A stretch of DNA of 15,395 bases, taken from JANQKX01 sp039028695. GTDB taxonomy: Bacteria > Pseudomonadota > Alphaproteobacteria > Kiloniellales > Kiloniellaceae. The stretch is from assembly GCA_039028695.1 (NCBI GenBank), contig JBCCHN010000127.1, positions 1 through 15,395 of the forward strand, written 5' to 3'. The first letter of the stretch is position 1. Each line of letters starts with the position of its first letter. Shown here one piece after another: positions 14,794 through 15,395 of the stretch. Below the pieces are notes generated by a model. That model ran no database searches, was not told the DNA's origin, and was given only the letters and a program-made list of their open reading frames with translations. A program made the translations under genes and the position numbers.

Positions 14794-15395
14794 AGGTGAA
14801 TTTCCCCGGAAAAGGCGGTGGCGACAGGGCCGGTCATAATGACGTGCCCGTTTTCATGCCAGAAAATTTCCAGAATGCCGCCGTCCAAGGCTATCTCGAC
14901 TTCCCGGCCCGTCAGGCCTCGGCGATTAGCGGCGGCGGCAGCCGCGCAGGCGCCCGTCCCACAAGCACGGGTGATGCCCACCCCGCGCTCCCACACCCGT
15001 TGGCGCAGGCGGTTTGTGCCGACCACCGTGGCGACCGAGATATTAGCCCGCTCGGGAAAGAGAGCATGGTGTTCCAAGGCGGGACCCAGATCTGCCAAGG
15101 GGACTGCCTCGCTATCGGGCACAAAAAAGACCGCGTGCGGGTTGCCAACGGACACGGCAACCGGGTCCGACAAAGGCCCCAGGGTCAAATCCATGTGCAG
15201 GGTGTCTTGCGGCCCGGCCAGGGGAATGCTTTGCCAATCGGTCCCCACCGGCCCCATATCCACGCTGTAGCGATTTTGGTCCGCCTTTTCAGCGGGCAAC
15301 AGGCCGACCACGGACTCGATGGTGATTGGGCTTTTCCTTTCATCGATCACCAGCGAGGCGACGCAGCGGGCCGCGTTGCCGCAGGCCTCCACCTC
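14790..15395 (-). CDS. dapF: Diaminopimelate epimerase DapF (5' end outside window)
   Basis: DapF interconverts LL- and meso-diaminopimelate, the last step before lysine and a peptidoglycan precursor. 201 C-terminal residues are present; a full protein is about 275-280, so roughly 75 residues lie beyond the right edge. Both catalytic cysteines are visible: the first in EACGNAARC at the window edge and the second in RACGTGACA. The GNPHAVFF and ERGVGITRACGTG segments are typical. The frame is open at the edge (GAG-GTG-GAG), so the GTG at 15392 is an internal valine codon and not a start. The stop overlaps the mtaB start. dapF-mtaB-ftsY is a common alphaproteobacterial order. Confidence 0.96.
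   Translation of the reverse strand, partial: EVEACGNAARCVASLVIDERKSPITIESVVGLLPAEKADQNRYSVDMGPVGTDWQSIPLAGPQDTLHMDLTLGPLSDPVAVSVGNPHAVFFVPDSEAVPLADLGPALEHHALFPERANISVATVVGTNRLRQRVWERGVGITRACGTGACAAAAAANRRGLTGREVEIALDGGILEIFWHENGHVIMTGPVATAFSGEIHL

Noticed and set aside
14131..14799. 222-residue plus-strand open frame
   Set aside because: Antisense to mtaB, whose cysteine motifs are intact. No ribosome site or family match for the plus-strand product.
15390..15392. GTG near the right edge as the dapF start
   Set aside because: It encodes a valine next to the catalytic cysteine in the conserved EVEACGN segment. DapF needs about 75 more residues upstream.

Overview
The window looks like a chromosomal segment of an alphaproteobacterium, probably Rhodospirillales in the broad sense. 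The grounds are the dapF-mtaB-ftsY gene order, a long alphaproteobacterial AsmA protein, a DUF3726 gene, and protein sequences typical of that class. GC content is moderate (I estimate mid to upper 50s percent, not computed). Coding density is high. I see no insertion sequence, phage gene, CRISPR array or rRNA. The order or genus cannot be fixed from this sequence alone.

Layout, left to right. (1) 1-4059, minus: a giant AsmA-family envelope protein that runs off the left edge. It consists of an N-terminal membrane anchor plus three internal modules of about 337 residues. Its upstream region carries three tandem 14-bp repeats and a possible promoter. (2) 4280-4355, minus: tRNA-Ala(CGC) with a strong promoter at 4405-4433. 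(3) 4629-5962, plus: a YggT membrane protein, then folD (one-carbon folate metabolism). (4) 6002-9286, minus: a DUF3726 protein, an MmgE/PrpD protein and a class I aminotransferase. In transcription order this is aminotransferase, MmgE/PrpD, DUF3726, and it ends at a hairpin plus T-run facing folD. An MFS transporter (9405-10583) lies just upstream on the same strand and may belong to the same unit. (5) 10721-15395, minus: in transcription order dapF (5' end outside the window), mtaB, ftsY, a PuuE-like NodB-fold hydrolase and an EamA transporter. These genes are packed with 4-nt GTGA overlaps, a 26-nt gap and a 1-nt gap, so they are probably cotranscribed.

How the genes work together: the two ends are mostly housekeeping (lysine and peptidoglycan precursor synthesis, tRNA modification, SRP-dependent membrane targeting, folate metabolism, envelope maintenance). 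The middle, 6002-12512, is accessory metabolism: a PuuE-type hydrolase, two small-molecule transporters, an aminotransferase, an MmgE/PrpD enzyme and a DUF3726 protein of unknown function. This could be a small catabolic or salvage module for an amino or ureido compound, but the substrate cannot be read from sequence. I did not find a clearly new defence or mobile system. The most interesting items are the accessory metabolic block, the modular AsmA protein and the tandem repeats in front of it.
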